64,000 nt of DNA from positions 1-64,000 of the forward strand of contig JAAFIL010000015.1 in NCBI GenBank assembly GCA_013297775.1, written 5' to 3'. The notes beneath the pieces were generated by a model. That model did not search any database. It had not been told where the DNA came from and was given only the letters and a program-made list of their open reading frames with translations. Each line of letters starts with the position of its first letter. Positions within the stretch are counted from its first letter, which is position 1. Shown here piece by piece: positions 45,510-53,992 of the stretch. Both the position numbers and the translations under genes were made by a program. This DNA is from Bacteroidota bacterium. GTDB taxonomy: Bacteria > Bacteroidota > Bacteroidia > B-17B0 > Aurantibacillaceae.

Positions 45510-46280
45510 ATGAAAATTATCAGTTATAATGTAAATGGCATTCGTTCGGCCATGAGTAAGGGTTTAATCGAGTGGATGCGTCAAGCCAATCCAGATGTGT
45601 TGTGTGTTCAAGAAATTAAAGCCAATCCCGAGCAAGTTGGCGTATTTGAGTTTGAAGAAATGGGTTACCACCATTATTGGTATCCGGCGCAAAAAAAGGG
45701 GTATAGCGGTGTGGCCATTTTTTCTAAACAAAAACCTACGCATGTAGAGTATGGTTGTGGCATCAAAGCCTACGACGACGAAGGACGAATCTTGCGTGCC
45801 GACTTTGGAACGCTCTCGGTCATGAGCGTGTATCACCCAAGTGGCAGTAGTGGCGAAGATCGTCAGGCTTTCAAAATGCAATGGTTAGCCGATTTTCAAT
45901 CGTACATCAACACCTTAAAAACTAAACGTTCCGAATTAATTTTAAGTGGCGATTACAATATTTGCCACCGTGCCATTGACATTCACAACCCTGTATCGAA
46001 CGCTAAAACCAGCGGCTTTTTACCCGAAGAACGAGAGTGGATGGAACAATTTACACAATCGGGGTTTATTGATACCTTTCGCCATTTCAACAAAGACCCA
46101 CACCACTACAGTTGGTGGAGTTACAGAGCCAACGCCAGAGCTAAAAACTTGGGCTGGCGCATTGATTACAACATGGCAAGTACTAACCTAGAATCTAAAC
46201 TAAAACGAGCCGTTATTTTACCCAATGCAGTGCATAGCGACCACTGTCCAGTAGTATTAGAAATTGACCACTCATCCTAA
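45510..46280 (+). CDS. xth: Exodeoxyribonuclease III
   Basis: 256 residues, the usual length. Exonuclease-endonuclease-phosphatase motifs: ISYNVNGIRSAMSKGL (Asn), VLCVQEIKAN (Glu metal ligand), GDYNICHRAIDIHNP (Asp/Asn), DTFRHF, YSWWSYRANARAKNLGWRID and the final SDHCPVVLEI (catalytic Asp-His). Cuts at abasic sites and removes 3' blocking groups in base-excision repair. 28 bases after the esterase gene. Confidence 0.93.
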   Translation: MKIISYNVNGIRSAMSKGLIEWMRQANPDVLCVQEIKANPEQVGVFEFEEMGYHHYWYPAQKKGYSGVAIFSKQKPTHVEYGCGIKAYDDEGRILRADFGTLSVMSVYHPSGSSGEDRQAFKMQWLADFQSYINTLKTKRSELILSGDYNICHRAIDIHNPVSNAKTSGFLPEEREWMEQFTQSGFIDTFRHFNKDPHHYSWWSYRANARAKNLGWRIDYNMASTNLESKLKRAVILPNAVHSDHCPVVLEIDHSS

Positions 46281-46403
46281 AATTAAATTCTATCAATGGT
46301 GCCTTTTTTTAGATTAAAAAAGTAGTCTAATTCAAGAGAACTTTTATCTTTGCTAGGCTTAAAACTGTATTAAACTTAAAATAAATAAATAATAAATTTT
46401 GTT

Positions 46404-48167
46404 ATGGTTAAAATGAATCGTTCTGTACTCGTGCTTTTTATCAGTTGGCTAATAGTATCTTGTGGAGATGATCAAGTAAAGAAAGAGAATACACAAGAAG
46501 CCAAAGGAGGCGTTTATGCTGGAGGTATAGCACGGTTAAACGAAGTAGAGAACTTTAAAAGTTTGATGCCCATTGCTATTAATGAAATAAATAGTTATCA
46601 CATTGCTTCGCAAGTTTATGAAGGCTTAGTGTGTTACAATCAAAACGATTTAAGCATTATTCCAGGTGTAGCTAGCCGTTGGGAGGTGAGCGAAGATCAA
46701 AAAGAATATACGTTTTACATTCGTGCCAATGCGCTTTTTCACGATGACCCTTGTTTTCCAGAAACAAAAGGTCGTGCAGCCAAAGCTAGCGATGTAAAAT
46801 TTTGTTTCGATAAGTTATGTATGCAAGATGCCTCCAACAACCAATTTGATGTAACTTTTAAAGACCGTGTACTGGGTGCTAACGAATGCTTCGAGGCTTC
46901 CAAAAGTGGATCAAGCATTGGTGTAAAAGGGGTAAGTGTTGTTAACGATTCAACCCTTAAAATTCAGTTAACCCACAGCGATGCTAGTTTTTTAAATGTT
47001 TTGGCAATGCCAGGTTGCTATGTTTACCCAAAAGAAGCGGTAACCAAATACGGAAACGATATGCGCATCAAAGCAGTAGGAACAGGTCCATTTTTTATTG
47101 AAACCTTAAAAGAAGGCGAAACCATTATTATGAAAAAACATCAAGCCTATTGGGGTGTAGATGAATTTGGAAATAAATTACCACACTTAGATGGAATTAA
47201 ATGGAGTTTTATCAAAGATAAAAAAACCGAAATACTAGAGTTTAAACGCGGCAACCTCGATATGGTGTATCGCATTCCTGTTGAAATGTTTCATGATATT
47301 ATGGGCGATTTGCAAACGGCGAAAGAACGTAAATCGGAATTTGAAATTGTTTCATCGGCCGCTTTAAATACATGTTTTTATGGCTTTAACATTCAAGCAA
47401 ACCCCGTGTTTGCTAAAAAAGAAGTACGTCAAGCCTTTAACTTTGCTATTGATCGTAAAAAAATTGCAGACTTTACCATTCAAGGTGAAGGAACGGCCGC
47501 CGACTATGGCATGGTGCCTTATACCGAAGGCTTTGAAAAAGCGGGTTACGATTACAAATCATTAGTAGGGTATTCTTTTGATCCCGCTAAAGCAAAAGAA
47601 TTACTAAAGCAGGCAGGATACCCTGATGGAAAAGGTTTTCCGGAAGTATTACTTGAAATTAATAGTGGTGGTGGCGACCGTAATATTTTAGTAGCTGAGG
47701 TAGTTCAAAAAATGCTTAAAGAACACTTAAATGTAAACGTTAACATTAACACAGTGCCATTTGCAGAGCATGTAGATAATGTTCAATCTGGAAAAAGTGA
47801 TTTCTTCCGTTACGCTTGGGTAGCCGATTACCCCGACCCTGAAACTTTTTTAACCCTATTTTATGGCGGACACGTGCCTGCCAGTTTACAAGACAAATCG
47901 TACATCAACTTCTTCCGATACAAGAGTACTAAATTCGATTCGTTGTTTAACGCCGCACGTGTAGAACCCGATAAAACAAAACGTTTTGGTTTGTTAGCAA
48001 AGGCCGAGCAAGTAGCTTTAGAGGATGCCCCTTACATGCCTATTTTTTATGATGAAAATTTTCGTTTAGAACAAAAAAATGTGCGTAATCTTCCTGAGAA
48101 CCCACTAAACTTTATGAATTTAGGAACTACTTATTTAATTCCGGCCGATAAAATGCCGAAGAAATAA
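46404..48167 (+). CDS. Peptide/dipeptide-type ABC transporter substrate-binding lipoprotein
   Basis: 587 residues. Lipobox SWLIVSC with Cys20, so a lipoprotein. The body fits solute-binding protein family 5: ASQVYEGLVCYNQNDLSIIP, ASRWEVSEDQKEYTFYI, GTGPFFIETLKEGETIIM, FNFAIDRKKIADFTI and a long C-lobe. These proteins bind oligopeptides or nickel and deliver them to an ABC permease. No permease or ATPase is nearby, so it may serve a distant transporter or another role. TATCTTTG at 46345-46352 is a candidate -7 element. Confidence 0.9.
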   Translation: MVKMNRSVLVLFISWLIVSCGDDQVKKENTQEAKGGVYAGGIARLNEVENFKSLMPIAINEINSYHIASQVYEGLVCYNQNDLSIIPGVASRWEVSEDQKEYTFYIRANALFHDDPCFPETKGRAAKASDVKFCFDKLCMQDASNNQFDVTFKDRVLGANECFEASKSGSSIGVKGVSVVNDSTLKIQLTHSDASFLNVLAMPGCYVYPKEAVTKYGNDMRIKAVGTGPFFIETLKEGETIIMKKHQAYWGVDEFGNKLPHLDGIKWSFIKDKKTEILEFKRGNLDMVYRIPVEMFHDIMGDLQTAKERKSEFEIVSSAALNTCFYGFNIQANPVFAKKEVRQAFNFAIDRKKIADFTIQGEGTAADYGMVPYTEGFEKAGYDYKSLVGYSFDPAKAKELLKQAGYPDGKGFPEVLLEINSGGGDRNILVAEVVQKMLKEHLNVNVNINTVPFAEHVDNVQSGKSDFFRYAWVADYPDPETFLTLFYGGHVPASLQDKSYINFFRYKSTKFDSLFNAARVEPDKTKRFGLLAKAEQVALEDAPYMPIFYDENFRLEQKNVRNLPENPLNFMNLGTTYLIPADKMPKK

Positions 48168-48241
48168 ATTGGAGATTTTATTCCTTTCATGTTATACCAA
48201 ATGCTAAGTAGCATTTGTTTTAAACCATTCGTATCTTTCAC

Positions 48242-48916
48242 ATGAAAAAATACGCTATTATTGTTGCAGGAGGTACCGGAAGCCGCATGAATAGCGATGT
48301 TCCTAAACAGTTTCTACTATTGAACGGTAAACCCGTTATCATTCACACCTTACAACGCTTCAAAACATTTGACCCTCGAATAGGGATCATTGTTGTTATT
48401 CATCCCGATTACCGTACAACACTTCACACCATGTTAAGCACTTATGGTTTCGATGATATTACGGTTTGCGAAGGCGGTAGCACTCGTTTCCATTCCGTTA
48501 AAAATGGGTTAATGCACATTAGCCCTTTTTCTGGTGCAATAGTAGGCGTACACGATGCCGCGCGCCCTTTAGTAAGTAACGCCACTTTAGAACGTTGCTA
48601 TACCTTAGCACTAGAAAAAGGCAATGCAATTCCTGTTTTATCTTTATCCGAAAGTTTGCGCCAACTCAACGCAACCGGCAGTCATTCGGTAAACAGAGCC
48701 AACTATTGTTTAGTGCAAACGCCACAATGTTTTAACTTGCAACACGCTTTACCTGCCTACGAACAAGCCTATACCGAATCGTTTACCGATGATGCCGCCG
48801 TATTAGAAGCCTTTGGGCAAACGATTTTTTTAACCGAAGGAAATACTGAAAATATTAAAATTACGCATCCAACAGATATGACTATTGCAGAGGCGTTATA
48901 CCAACTTGTTTTATAA
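48242..48916 (+). CDS. ispD: 2-C-methyl-D-erythritol 4-phosphate cytidylyltransferase
   Basis: 224 residues. Nucleotidyltransferase motif AGGTGSRMNSDVPKQFLLL at the N-terminus, then GVHDAARPLVSNATL and a conserved TPQCF, with TDDAAVLEA near the end: all IspD signatures. It joins CTP to methylerythritol phosphate in the MEP isoprenoid pathway in the cytoplasm. Length fits. No other MEP-pathway gene is adjacent. Confidence 0.93.
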   Translation: MKKYAIIVAGGTGSRMNSDVPKQFLLLNGKPVIIHTLQRFKTFDPRIGIIVVIHPDYRTTLHTMLSTYGFDDITVCEGGSTRFHSVKNGLMHISPFSGAIVGVHDAARPLVSNATLERCYTLALEKGNAIPVLSLSESLRQLNATGSHSVNRANYCLVQTPQCFNLQHALPAYEQAYTESFTDDAAVLEAFGQTIFLTEGNTENIKITHPTDMTIAEALYQLVL

Positions 48917-48950
48917 TACCGTTCGATTTCGGTAAAAAAACTTTCCATTA

Positions 48951-49038
48951 GACGATGCGAAAATCGCGGGAATAATAAAAACTAAGGCTAGTATTTCTGA
49001 CAAAGTAAAATTGTAAATTTTCGTTTGGGATCGGGCTT
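48951..49038 (+). repeat. Dispersed repeat family 2, diverged third copy (left part)
   Basis: CGATGCGAAAATCG, ACAAAGTAAAATTGTAAATTTT and the following bases align with the corresponding parts of 15896-16018, less well than the two cassette copies do. The family's right end (ATCAAATTGGTAT) follows only after hairpin copy B, at 49210-49222, so copy B appears to interrupt it. Confidence 0.45.
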
Positions 49039-49200
49039 ATACCAACATCATTTCTAAAAGATACGTTGACCCAGTTTCTTTTTCTCTTATACTTCCTCAA
49101 AAATTATACTCGTAGGCCTTGCTACGCCTATAATTTTTTCGTCGCCTAAAAGAAAAATAATTCTGGTTCAACTTGTATCTTTTAGAACCGATATTGGTAT
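49039..49200 (+). mobile_element. 162-bp hairpin element, copy B
   Basis: Near-identical to 57921-58082 (same strand) and to the reverse complement of 18520-18681; only a few single-base differences are visible. Imperfect terminal inverted repeats start ATACCAACATC and end GATATTGGTAT. If TA is the target, each end could carry one TA. No open frame inside. Confidence 0.8.
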
Positions 49201-49231
49201 TAATCACTAATCAAATTGGTATAATTCAGAA

Positions 49232-50086
49232 TTAAAACTTATACCCTTTGTAATTCCGCGTAAATTCGCCTTCTTCAAAATGCGGATTCACTTGTAAAAA
49301 ATTATAATTGTATTCTTCAAATAATCCTTTATCATCTAAAATTTTCACACCGATAGGTAAAAAATAAAAACTATCTACCCATAAAATAGTGGTTTTGCAA
49401 TACCAGTTGGGAACTTGGATAACGGTACCAGGTTCTAAAATATCGAAATAGTCTTTAAACCGTTTATTCTTTTCTACAATCATGTATTCGCTTACATATA
49501 ACTTACGCGCAATAGATGTTATGCTTTCGTTTTCGCCAATGGTATAACTAGAATACCCAAAATCTTTGTTTTCAATAATAATTTTGTAAGCCATGCGGCC
49601 GTTAATACGTTCTTCGCCAACCAATGTAAACCGTTCATTAAATTTGGCTCCGAGTTTAATCATACTAGTACCAATAATATTTCCAAAATAATCGTAACCC
49701 ATTTCGTTGAGCGTATGGTGCTGATCTTGCCGCATTAAATTCCCCATAGGGTCGAGGTTCAAATTAATATATGGAAACGAATTCGTTTTTACTAGGGCGC
49801 GCCCGCGGTTTTGACCTTGCACCCACAACAACTCAATGCCTTTAATGTATAAATAAATTTGACGAGGTTTTTTATTAAACTTTACTGAACTTTCATAATA
49901 ATTATAGCCCCCTTTTTTAGCACGCTCGGTAATTTTTAAACTGTATTTAAGCCCTTTTATCTCATCTATGCTACTTACCATTTTGGTAATAATCTCTTTG
50001 CATGTATGTTCAACTTTTTGAGCATTGGCATTACTCTTTAACCCAATGGCTACTATAAAAACAAGAAAAATTCTTATAAACTTCAT
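49232..50086 (-). CDS. Secreted DUF1571 protein with an inserted LysM domain
   Basis: 284 residues. Signal peptide 1-22 (..NANAQ). The N-terminal part (about 25-175) and the C-terminal part (about 232-284) fit DUF1571, a LolA-like fold: LKYSLKITERAKKGGYNYY, KFNKKPRQIYLYIKG. At about 180-229 a LysM repeat interrupts it (TIGENESITSIARKLYVSE ... LEPGTVIQVPNW). LysM binds peptidoglycan, so the protein could be held at the cell wall. Function of the DUF1571 part is unknown; lipoprotein or lipid handling is a guess from the fold. Confidence 0.75.
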   Translation of the reverse strand: MKFIRIFLVFIVAIGLKSNANAQKVEHTCKEIITKMVSSIDEIKGLKYSLKITERAKKGGYNYYESSVKFNKKPRQIYLYIKGIELLWVQGQNRGRALVKTNSFPYINLNLDPMGNLMRQDQHHTLNEMGYDYFGNIIGTSMIKLGAKFNERFTLVGEERINGRMAYKIIIENKDFGYSSYTIGENESITSIARKLYVSEYMIVEKNKRFKDYFDILEPGTVIQVPNWYCKTTILWVDSFYFLPIGVKILDDKGLFEEYNYNFLQVNPHFEEGEFTRNYKGYKF

Positions 50087-50244
50087 TATCGGGCAAATGT
50101 ACTACTAGTTTTAGAAATATAAATGCACCTTCCTATATTTTTTTCTTTTTAACAGATATAAACAAGTGTGTGTTTTGACAAAAGTTTTTGATTTAAAAAT
50201 CCTAAATTTGAATTAATACAGTATATTTGATGCCCTTGTAAAAA

Positions 50245-51324
50245 ATGAGTATTCAAGCAGCGTTTATAAAAGGAATTTCCGAATTGGTATTGCATCACGA
50301 TTATGTGATTATACCTCAATTTGGTGGATTTGTGGCGCGCACGCAAGGAGCTCATTTTAGTACTAATGGTCAGCTACTGTTTCCGCCTGGTCGAAAACTC
50401 AGTTTTAATGCCCAACTGAAACAAAACGATGGCATGTTAGAGCATTGGATTCAAGATGATCAAAATTGTTCTTATGAGCAGGCAGTACGCGAAGTGGCGC
50501 AGTTTGCCGATTATTGTCATTCCATTTTGCAAGTAAAAAAACGCTTAACGTTTGGCGACATTGGTTTTTTTTACCTCAACTTCGAAAACACGTTGTGCTT
50601 CGAACCGCAAGAGCAATCTAACTTTAGTTTAGAAACTTTTGGGCTATTGCCCGTTTCGGCTTCATTATTGCCTGTTACAACACCTCCTTTAAAAGAAAAT
50701 TTATTTAAAGACCGTGTATTAAGCACTGAGCCAGCAAAAACGCAGTTGGCCACCACAGCTTCTATCTCGCAACAACGTCGTTACCGTAACTATGCCATTG
50801 CAGCCGTTGGAGGCATTGTGCTTTTTGGTGCCTTGTCGTTTTTATTGTTAGCGAGTCCTATCCAGCAAGTATTTACCGCTGGGCTTTGGGGTAGCAACGC
50901 ATCTAACTATCGAACTTTTCCTTACGCCGACATACAACCCATTCCAGTTACCAACGAAAACTCCATTTTTGTTACCAATGCCGAGGGCTTTTCATCCTTA
51001 GCCATCAACGATAAAACGTGGGTGGTAAATATGACAGATAAGGTTGAAGTCCCTGTAAACACCGTAAAGTCAGTAGCCACAACCAATTATGAAAACAGTT
51101 CGTTTAAAATTGTGGTCGGTTGTTTTAGTGTAGCCGACAATGCAACGCGCCTAGTTAAAAAGCTACGAGCGCAACAGTTTAAAGCATTTATAAGTGGTGT
51201 TAATAACCGCGGCATGCAAATTGTAAGTTGTGGCGGCTATAATAGCAAAGAAGCCGCCTTAGCCGAATTACCTTTGATTCAAAATACCTGCCCAGAGGCT
51301 TGGATTAAGCCTCCGGAGCATTAG
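50245..51324 (+). CDS. HU-CCDC81 and SPOR domain protein
   Basis: 359 residues. Two HU-CCDC81-type domains at the N-terminus (FIKGISELVLHHDYVIIP, FGGFVARTQGAHF ... RLTFGDIGFFYL), one membrane helix at about 180-202 (YAIAAVGGIVLFGALSFLLL), then a linker and a SPOR domain at about 285-359 (FKIVVGCFSVADNATRLVKK). SPOR binds denuded septal peptidoglycan, so a link to cell division is likely; the cytoplasmic HU-like domains may bind DNA or the division machinery. TATATTTG at 50222-50229 is a good -7 element. Its 3' end overlaps the convergent gene by 20 bases. Confidence 0.85.
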   Translation: MSIQAAFIKGISELVLHHDYVIIPQFGGFVARTQGAHFSTNGQLLFPPGRKLSFNAQLKQNDGMLEHWIQDDQNCSYEQAVREVAQFADYCHSILQVKKRLTFGDIGFFYLNFENTLCFEPQEQSNFSLETFGLLPVSASLLPVTTPPLKENLFKDRVLSTEPAKTQLATTASISQQRRYRNYAIAAVGGIVLFGALSFLLLASPIQQVFTAGLWGSNASNYRTFPYADIQPIPVTNENSIFVTNAEGFSSLAINDKTWVVNMTDKVEVPVNTVKSVATTNYENSSFKIVVGCFSVADNATRLVKKLRAQQFKAFISGVNNRGMQIVSCGGYNSKEAALAELPLIQNTCPEAWIKPPEH

Positions 51325-51904
51325 GCGGTGTAGGAGGAATAGACTCTCCTTTTAACTTAGTTTCATTTTCTATTTTACTTCGCTTTCGATAAATAGTAAC
51401 TGCTACCATTAAAACAGCTGCAAAAGCTAGTAAGCCTAAAATACCCCATAGCAAACCCGTCGATGATTTTACCACCACCAAAAACACAATGGCCACTAAC
51501 AACACCGTAGCCGCTTCATTAAACAAACGTAACTTAAACGAATTCCATTTAAAAATTCCACTTTTTTGTTGGCGATACAAGCGCTCGCATTCAAAATGAT
51601 AAATGCTTAACAGCAACACCGCAATTAATTTTAACCACATCCACGGTTGCGAAAAATAGTAAGACGGGTTTTTAAAAATTAACCACCAACCGAATAGATG
51701 TGTGCCAATTGCAGCAGGCCAACCAATGATATACCATAACTTGCGTTGCATTATCATTAACTGTTGAGTTAAAATGGGGCGCGCAATTTCATCTTTCGAC
51801 TGGGCATCGTAAGTGTAAATGAAAAGGCGCACCACATAAAACAAAGCCGCAAACCAACACACCACAAAAATTATATGTAACGATTTAATGTATAAAATAT
51901 CCAT
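51305..51904 (-). CDS. HemJ/CopD-like heme-related membrane protein
   Basis: 199 residues from ATG 51904; a TTG further up is unlikely. Four membrane helices. The N-terminus MDILYIKSLHIIFVVCWFAA with its His, ARPILTQQLMIMQRKLWYII in the second helix and LKLIAVLLLSIYHFECERLY follow the HemJ (UPF0093) pattern. HemJ oxidises protoporphyrinogen IX in heme synthesis. The C-terminus (from about 130) is longer than the HemJ minimum and ends in a charged Pro-rich tail. No heme genes are adjacent. Confidence 0.78.
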   Translation of the reverse strand: MDILYIKSLHIIFVVCWFAALFYVVRLFIYTYDAQSKDEIARPILTQQLMIMQRKLWYIIGWPAAIGTHLFGWWLIFKNPSYYFSQPWMWLKLIAVLLLSIYHFECERLYRQQKSGIFKWNSFKLRLFNEAATVLLVAIVFLVVVKSSTGLLWGILGLLAFAAVLMVAVTIYRKRSKIENETKLKGESIPPTPPNAPEA

Positions 51905-51937
51905 GCTTAAAGTTAGAGAAGGTATTTTAATTGGCAA

Positions 51938-52307
51938 ATAATAGTTCCATGTTCTGTTAATGCAAAATTATACAACATTTCATACCGATAGATTTTAAGT
52001 TAATGGATTGATTCTTTTTTGAGCGTGCCCCCTTATCCATCTCTAGAAGTTCTATTCAGATATTAGTTAATGGCTGGCTGCGCAGTTAAAAAGCACAGTT
52101 ACCATCAAAGTCGGGGTCGGGCTATCGGCTTTAGCCAATGCGGCTTTGGCGGCTTTTGTTGCGGCTGCGGTGGCTTCTAAGGTCGCCTCCTCACTCGTAC
52201 AAAAGCACGCCAACGCCCACACTGGGCTGTCACCGAATTTATATTGAGCGAAGTCGAAATATCCCTCACGTAAGAAGAGTTCGTCTTGTTATAAATGTAT
52301 TCTATCT
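51938..52307. other. Gap with a GC-richer patch that keeps an open minus-strand frame
   Basis: 52072-52230 is clearly more GC-rich than its surroundings. On the minus strand it reads, without a clean start, TSEEATLEATAAATKAA and ADSPTPTLMVTVLFNCAAS before a stop near 52071. It could be the tail of a decayed gene or chance. The plus-strand frame here runs into the tandem repeats and is not credible. A TTGAGCGAAGTCGAAAT motif lies near 52244. Confidence 0.35.
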
Positions 52308-52606
52308 AACACCAACTAAAAATTCATTCCTTCCTCAGCGAACTTTGCGTCCTTTGCGTGCCATACTCATTTCAAATCATTTAGCTCATCCAACTTAACA
52401 AACACCAACTATAAATTCATTTTTTTCTTTGCGAACTTTGCGTCCTTTGCGTGCCATACTCATCCCAACCATTTAACCCATCTAACTTAACAAACAAACA
52501 CCAACTATAAATTCATTTTTTTCTTTGCGAACTCTTTGCGCCTTTGCGTGCCATACTCATCCCAACCATTTAACCCATCTAACTTAACAAACTAACACCA
52601 ACTACA
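52308..52606. repeat. Tandem array of about 95-bp units (three full, one partial)
   Basis: Each unit starts AACACCAACTA (52308, 52401, 52497, partial at 52594) and contains GCGAACTTTGCG followed by CCTTTGCGTGCCATACTCAT. Units differ by a few bases. The TTTGCG...GTGCCA core is the reverse complement of the dispersed motif at 5885-5967. Not a CRISPR: units are contiguous with no spacers. Confidence 0.8.
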
Positions 52607-52681
52607 AATCCCTCCCCTCGCGTGCAAACTATTTTGCTTACACAAATCGCTTTAACTCTTTAAATTGAATACTTTTGTAAC

Positions 52682-53095
52682 ATGAATGCTCGAAAACCTA
52701 TCGAAATAGCAGAACCTGAAATTGAAGTAGCAAAACCCGAAATTGCACGTGAACTCTTAAACGAACCCGACACCGAAGGACAAGTTATTGTACATGGTTC
52801 GTTTCACAACGCTTTGTCATATTCGGTTGGTATTCGGTTTTGGCGCACCACGTTTTTAAGGCCCGTACAATCTTCGCATTGTAGTAAATTAGTTCACCTC
52901 GAAAACATTGCCCTGCAACCCCAATGGACAGGCGTTGCCCCAGGTACACGCCACCATTTTACTTTAATTTTTGCCCCACTCCCCAAGTCATGTAAAGTAT
53001 TTCATCTGCTCGAAGAAATTACCGAATCGGGAGCCTTCCAAATCCATAACATTCCACGCAATAAACAAGATGTGTATCATCTCGATTTTTCGTAA
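52682..53095 (+). CDS. Small protein of unknown function
   Basis: 137 residues. No signal peptide, no membrane segment. N-terminal ~35 residues are Glu/Pro-rich (IAEPEIEVAKPEIARELL); the rest is beta-rich with many His and Phe (IRFWRTTFLRP, TRHHFTLIFAPLPKSC, IHNIPRNKQDVYHLDF). I do not recognise a domain. TACTTTTG at 52670-52677 reads as a -7 element only five bases before the ATG, so either the start is further in or that match is chance. A normal-looking codon usage argues that it is coding. Confidence 0.65.
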   Translation: MNARKPIEIAEPEIEVAKPEIARELLNEPDTEGQVIVHGSFHNALSYSVGIRFWRTTFLRPVQSSHCSKLVHLENIALQPQWTGVAPGTRHHFTLIFAPLPKSCKVFHLLEEITESGAFQIHNIPRNKQDVYHLDFS

Positions 53096-53163
53096 GAAGA
53101 ACCGCATTAATTATTGTTAAGCCCTTCCTATTTTATTTTTAATAAGTAAGTATCTTTGCGGGC

Positions 53164-53679
53164 ATGAAAGTAAAAAAACCTGCTGACTCGTTAACCATTA
53201 ATACCGAAATGGTATTACCTAACGATACCAATCACGTTGGAAATTTATTTGGTGGCAAATTATTACAATGGGTAGATATTACAGCGGCTATTGCGGCTCA
53301 AAGGCATTGCGGGCGTGTAGTGGTAACAGCAGCCATTAATCACGTTAGCTTCGACAACCCCATTAAACAAAATCAAGTGGTTACTTTAGAAGCCAAAGTA
53401 TCGCGGGCATTTACCAGCAGCATGGAAATTTATGTAGATGTGTTTGTTGAGAACCCCGTGAGTGGCGAGCGCACCAAATGCAACGAGGCCATTTTAACCT
53501 TTGTAGCTATTGATCAAAACGGCGCACCTTTGCCCGTACCAGCCTTAGAACCCGAAACAGAGTTAGAGAAAAAACGTTTCGATGCGGCCTTACGTCGCCG
53601 GCAACTATCGCTTATTTTAGGTGGACGCATGAAACCCGAAGAAGCCAGTGAATTAAAGGCTTTATTTGTGAAAGATTAA
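53164..53679 (+). CDS. Acyl-CoA thioesterase, hot-dog fold
   Basis: 171 residues with the YciA/BACH-type hot-dog motif: MVLPNDTNHVGNLFGGKLL, then WVDITAAIAAQRHCG and the conserved NHVSFDNPI. The Asn-His-x-Gly segment and Asp in WVD are the usual catalytic positions. Releases free acid from acyl-CoA in the cytoplasm; chain-length preference is unknown. C-terminal ~35 residues are a charged tail. TATCTTTG at 53151-53158 may be a -7 element. Confidence 0.85.
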   Translation: MKVKKPADSLTINTEMVLPNDTNHVGNLFGGKLLQWVDITAAIAAQRHCGRVVVTAAINHVSFDNPIKQNQVVTLEAKVSRAFTSSMEIYVDVFVENPVSGERTKCNEAILTFVAIDQNGAPLPVPALEPETELEKKRFDAALRRRQLSLILGGRMKPEEASELKALFVKD

Positions 53680-53747
53680 ACCTAGGTTTTATTTTGTAAT
53701 AGATTTCAACTGTCTATTTTTGGTTTAAGAAAGGGAGTACAATGTAT

Positions 53748-53918
53748 CTACTTTGGTATTACACGTTTTTCAATTTGCATCGAATAATTTAGGCTTTGAG
53801 AAAGATAGGTAACCGTCCATTTTAGAGTACTCATTAAACGGATGGTAATATTATAAAACGTAGGTTCATTCGCTATCTGCGCAAAGGCTTTGCAACCGAC
53901 AACAATAAGTAGAACCAA
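53748..53918 (-). CDS. Possible small secreted protein with a non-ATG start
   Basis: 56 residues if started at TTG 53918. The frame opens only five codons further up (a stop precedes it), with no ATG. What follows looks like a real signal peptide, VLLIVVGCKAFAQ, with the AQ cleavage common in this genome, then a short mature part containing TFYNITIRLMSTLKWTV. It could be a small secreted protein with a rare start, or a remnant whose ATG has mutated. It lies in the 313-base gap before the PNGase F-like gene. Confidence 0.4.
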   Translation of the reverse strand: MVLLIVVGCKAFAQIANEPTFYNITIRLMSTLKWTVTYLSQSLNYSMQIEKRVIPK

Positions 53919-53992
53919 AACAAAAAAATTAACCCCAGTTTATATCGAAAATTAATAATTTTTAACTACATTTACTTAAACTAAATCGTTTT

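Noticed and set aside
52138-52398. Plus-strand open frame of 86 codons
   Set aside because: It runs from the GC-richer patch into the tandem repeat array and is made of repeat sequence; composition is not protein-like.
52308-52606. Possible CRISPR array
   Set aside because: Units of about 95 bases are joined directly, with no short repeat and unique spacers, and no cas genes are near. It is an ordinary tandem repeat.
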